A stretch of DNA of 31,353 bases from JAGTVB01 sp964624765 (GTDB lineage: Bacteria > Pseudomonadota > Gammaproteobacteria > HK1), in contig CAZUZO010000025.1 of the NCBI GenBank assembly GCA_964624765.1, positions 1-31,353 on the forward strand, read 5' to 3'. The notes beneath the pieces were generated by a model. It worked only from the letters and a program-made list of their open reading frames with translations. It was not told the origin of the DNA and did not search any database. Shown here one piece after another: positions 30,381 through 31,353 of the stretch (the first letter of the stretch is position 1; the number at the start of each line of letters is the position of its first letter). Position numbers and translations under genes: made by a program.

Positions 30381-31353
30381 CGGCGCCGCTGCCAGCGCGG
30401 CGATGGTCAGCATCCGCGGTGCCCGCAAGTACTACGGCACCGTGCAGGCCGTCGACGGGGTGGATCTCGAGGTGAGCCGCGGTGAGCTATTCGGTCTCAT
30501 CGGTCGCAATGGGGCGGGCAAGAGCACGTTGTTCAAGGTCATGCTCGGACTGCTTCCCTTAAGCGCCGGCGAGATTCGCATCGACGGCGCGGCGGTCACC
30601 GGCGCCGGCTTCCGCGCGGTGCGGCGCAAGATCGGCTACCTGCCGGAGAACGTGGTCCTCTACGACAATCTCACTGGGCTGGAGACACTGCACTTCTTCG
30701 CGCGCCTAAAGGGCGTGCCGACACGCGACTGTCCCGCCGCGTTGCGGCGCGTCGGGCTCGCCGATGCCGCCGGGCGGCGCGTGCGCGAGTATTCCAAGGG
30801 CATGCGCCAGCGGCTCGGTTTCGCGCAGGCGCTGCTCGGTCAGCCGCAGTTGCTGTTTCTGGACGAGCCGACCTCAGGGTTGGACCCGGAGGCGATCCGC
30901 GACTTCTACACGATCCTGCGGGATCTGAGGACCCAGGGCGTCACGATGTTCCTCACTTCACATATCTTGGCCGAGATCCAGCAGCGCGTCGACCGCCTCG
31001 CAATCATGGCCGCCGGCCGCATCCAGGCCCTTGGTACGGTCCAAGCGCTGCGGGAACAGGTGGATTTGCCGCTGTGGTTCGAGATCCGGTTGGCACCGAC
31101 AGATGTCGCCCCGGTGCGCGATGGCCTCGGTCATCTGCCGATCACGGCGCTGGAGTCCGGCGAGGGGCGGATCGCGGTGCAGTGCCGGCGCGCGGCGAAG
31201 ATGCGAGTGCTCGAGGCGCTGGCTCGCCTCGGCGGCAAGGTGCTCGACCTGCATGTGCGTGAGCTGTCCCTGGAGGACGTGTTCTTCGGCTTTTCCGACT
31301 CAGAGGTTGTGAAAAAACCGTCGCGAGTGGCCCGAGAGCCAGGCGGACGGAGC
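30352..31353 (+). CDS. nosF: NosF, ABC-type ATPase (3' end beyond the window or read into repeat A)
   Basis: An ABC ATPase with Walker A GRNGAGKST, signature YSKGMRQRLGFAQ, Walker B LLFLDEPTSGLDPE and the His switch LTSHI. NosF drives the NosFY transporter that with NosD supplies sulfur for CuZ. GTG 30352 is preferred because GGAAGGA lies just upstream and the frame overlaps nosD by 29 bases; ATG 30403 is an alternative without a ribosome site. The usual C-terminus (SLEDVFFGFSD) ends near 31299, and then repeat A continues in frame with no stop before 31353. nosY and nosL are expected to the right. Confidence 0.92.
   Translation, partial: MASIIPVPADGAAASAAMVSIRGARKYYGTVQAVDGVDLEVSRGELFGLIGRNGAGKSTLFKVMLGLLPLSAGEIRIDGAAVTGAGFRAVRRKIGYLPENVVLYDNLTGLETLHFFARLKGVPTRDCPAALRRVGLADAAGRRVREYSKGMRQRLGFAQALLGQPQLLFLDEPTSGLDPEAIRDFYTILRDLRTQGVTMFLTSHILAEIQQRVDRLAIMAAGRIQALGTVQALREQVDLPLWFEIRLAPTDVAPVRDGLGHLPITALESGEGRIAVQCRRAAKMRVLEALARLGGKVLDLHVRELSLEDVFFGFSDSEVVKKPSRVAREPGGRS
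31300..31353 (+). repeat. Interspersed repeat family A, copy 4 (cut by window end)
   Basis: TCAGAGGTTGTGAAAAAACC, then CCGAGAGCCAGGCGGACGG: the left half of family A, fused in frame to the C-terminus of NosF. Where other copies read TGAGAG (a stop in the nirI frame), this copy reads TCAGAG. Confidence 0.82.

Noticed and set aside
1..31353. CRISPR array, tRNA or rRNA genes
   Set aside because: The repeats found are dispersed and of variable spacing, with no regular spacers. No cloverleaf or rRNA segments were recognised by eye.

Overview
The window is GC-rich proteobacterial DNA, probably beta- or gammaproteobacterial. It looks like a draft or metagenome-assembled scaffold because it carries a run of exactly 100 N. 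Two blocks are present. Positions 1 to about 5960 are an integron. Positions 6150 to the end are a nearly complete denitrification island covering nitrite to N2.

Integron (1-5960). A decayed integron integrase gene (+ strand, about 4960-5960) faces an attI-like core. At least five cassettes follow, all on the minus strand: a nuclease-like protein, a secreted alpha/beta hydrolase, a membrane protein, and two HigBA-type toxin-antitoxin pairs. Folded attC sites lie between cassettes. One attC is split by an ORF-less group II intron in the antisense orientation (about 1711-2527), the known target and orientation of group IIC-attC introns. A second group II intron 3' end lies at the left edge. The integrase is dead as read: no start codon is evident, there is an 11-bp frameshifting insertion, and an amber codon sits before its last third.

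nir block (6160-16884, minus strand). Gene order in transcription is nirS, nirC, nirF, nirDL (fused), nirG, nirH, nirJ, nirN: cytochrome cd1 nitrite reductase plus heme d1 synthesis. nirE and nirM are absent here. A NosR-like nirI gene lies upstream of nirS. The N gap falls in nirH, and its flanks duplicate 55 bp, so it is probably an assembly artefact.

nor-nos block (17382-31353, plus strand). norC, norB, norQ, a small membrane protein, a CcoG-like polyferredoxin and norD are followed by nosZ (Tat-type), nosR, a small membrane protein, nosD and nosF (running off the end). They encode NO reductase and N2O reductase with their maturation and electron supply. Four FNR/Dnr/NnrR-type palindromes (TTGAC-N4-GTCAA or close) precede nirS, nirI, norC and nosZ, which suggests one nitrogen-oxide or low-oxygen regulon.

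The most unusual aspect is invasion of the denitrification island by at least five families of short non-coding repeats (called A to E here), filling many intergenic spaces. One 143-bp element (B) sits inside the original start region of nosD. Removing it together with one copy of a 3-bp TTA duplication restores a normal ATG, frame and signal peptide. A second copy of B lies between nirS and nirC. Both copies carry the same open frame running into the downstream gene. Another element (E) has split the nirI-norC control region and appears to have duplicated half of a regulator box. I saw no tRNA, rRNA or CRISPR array.
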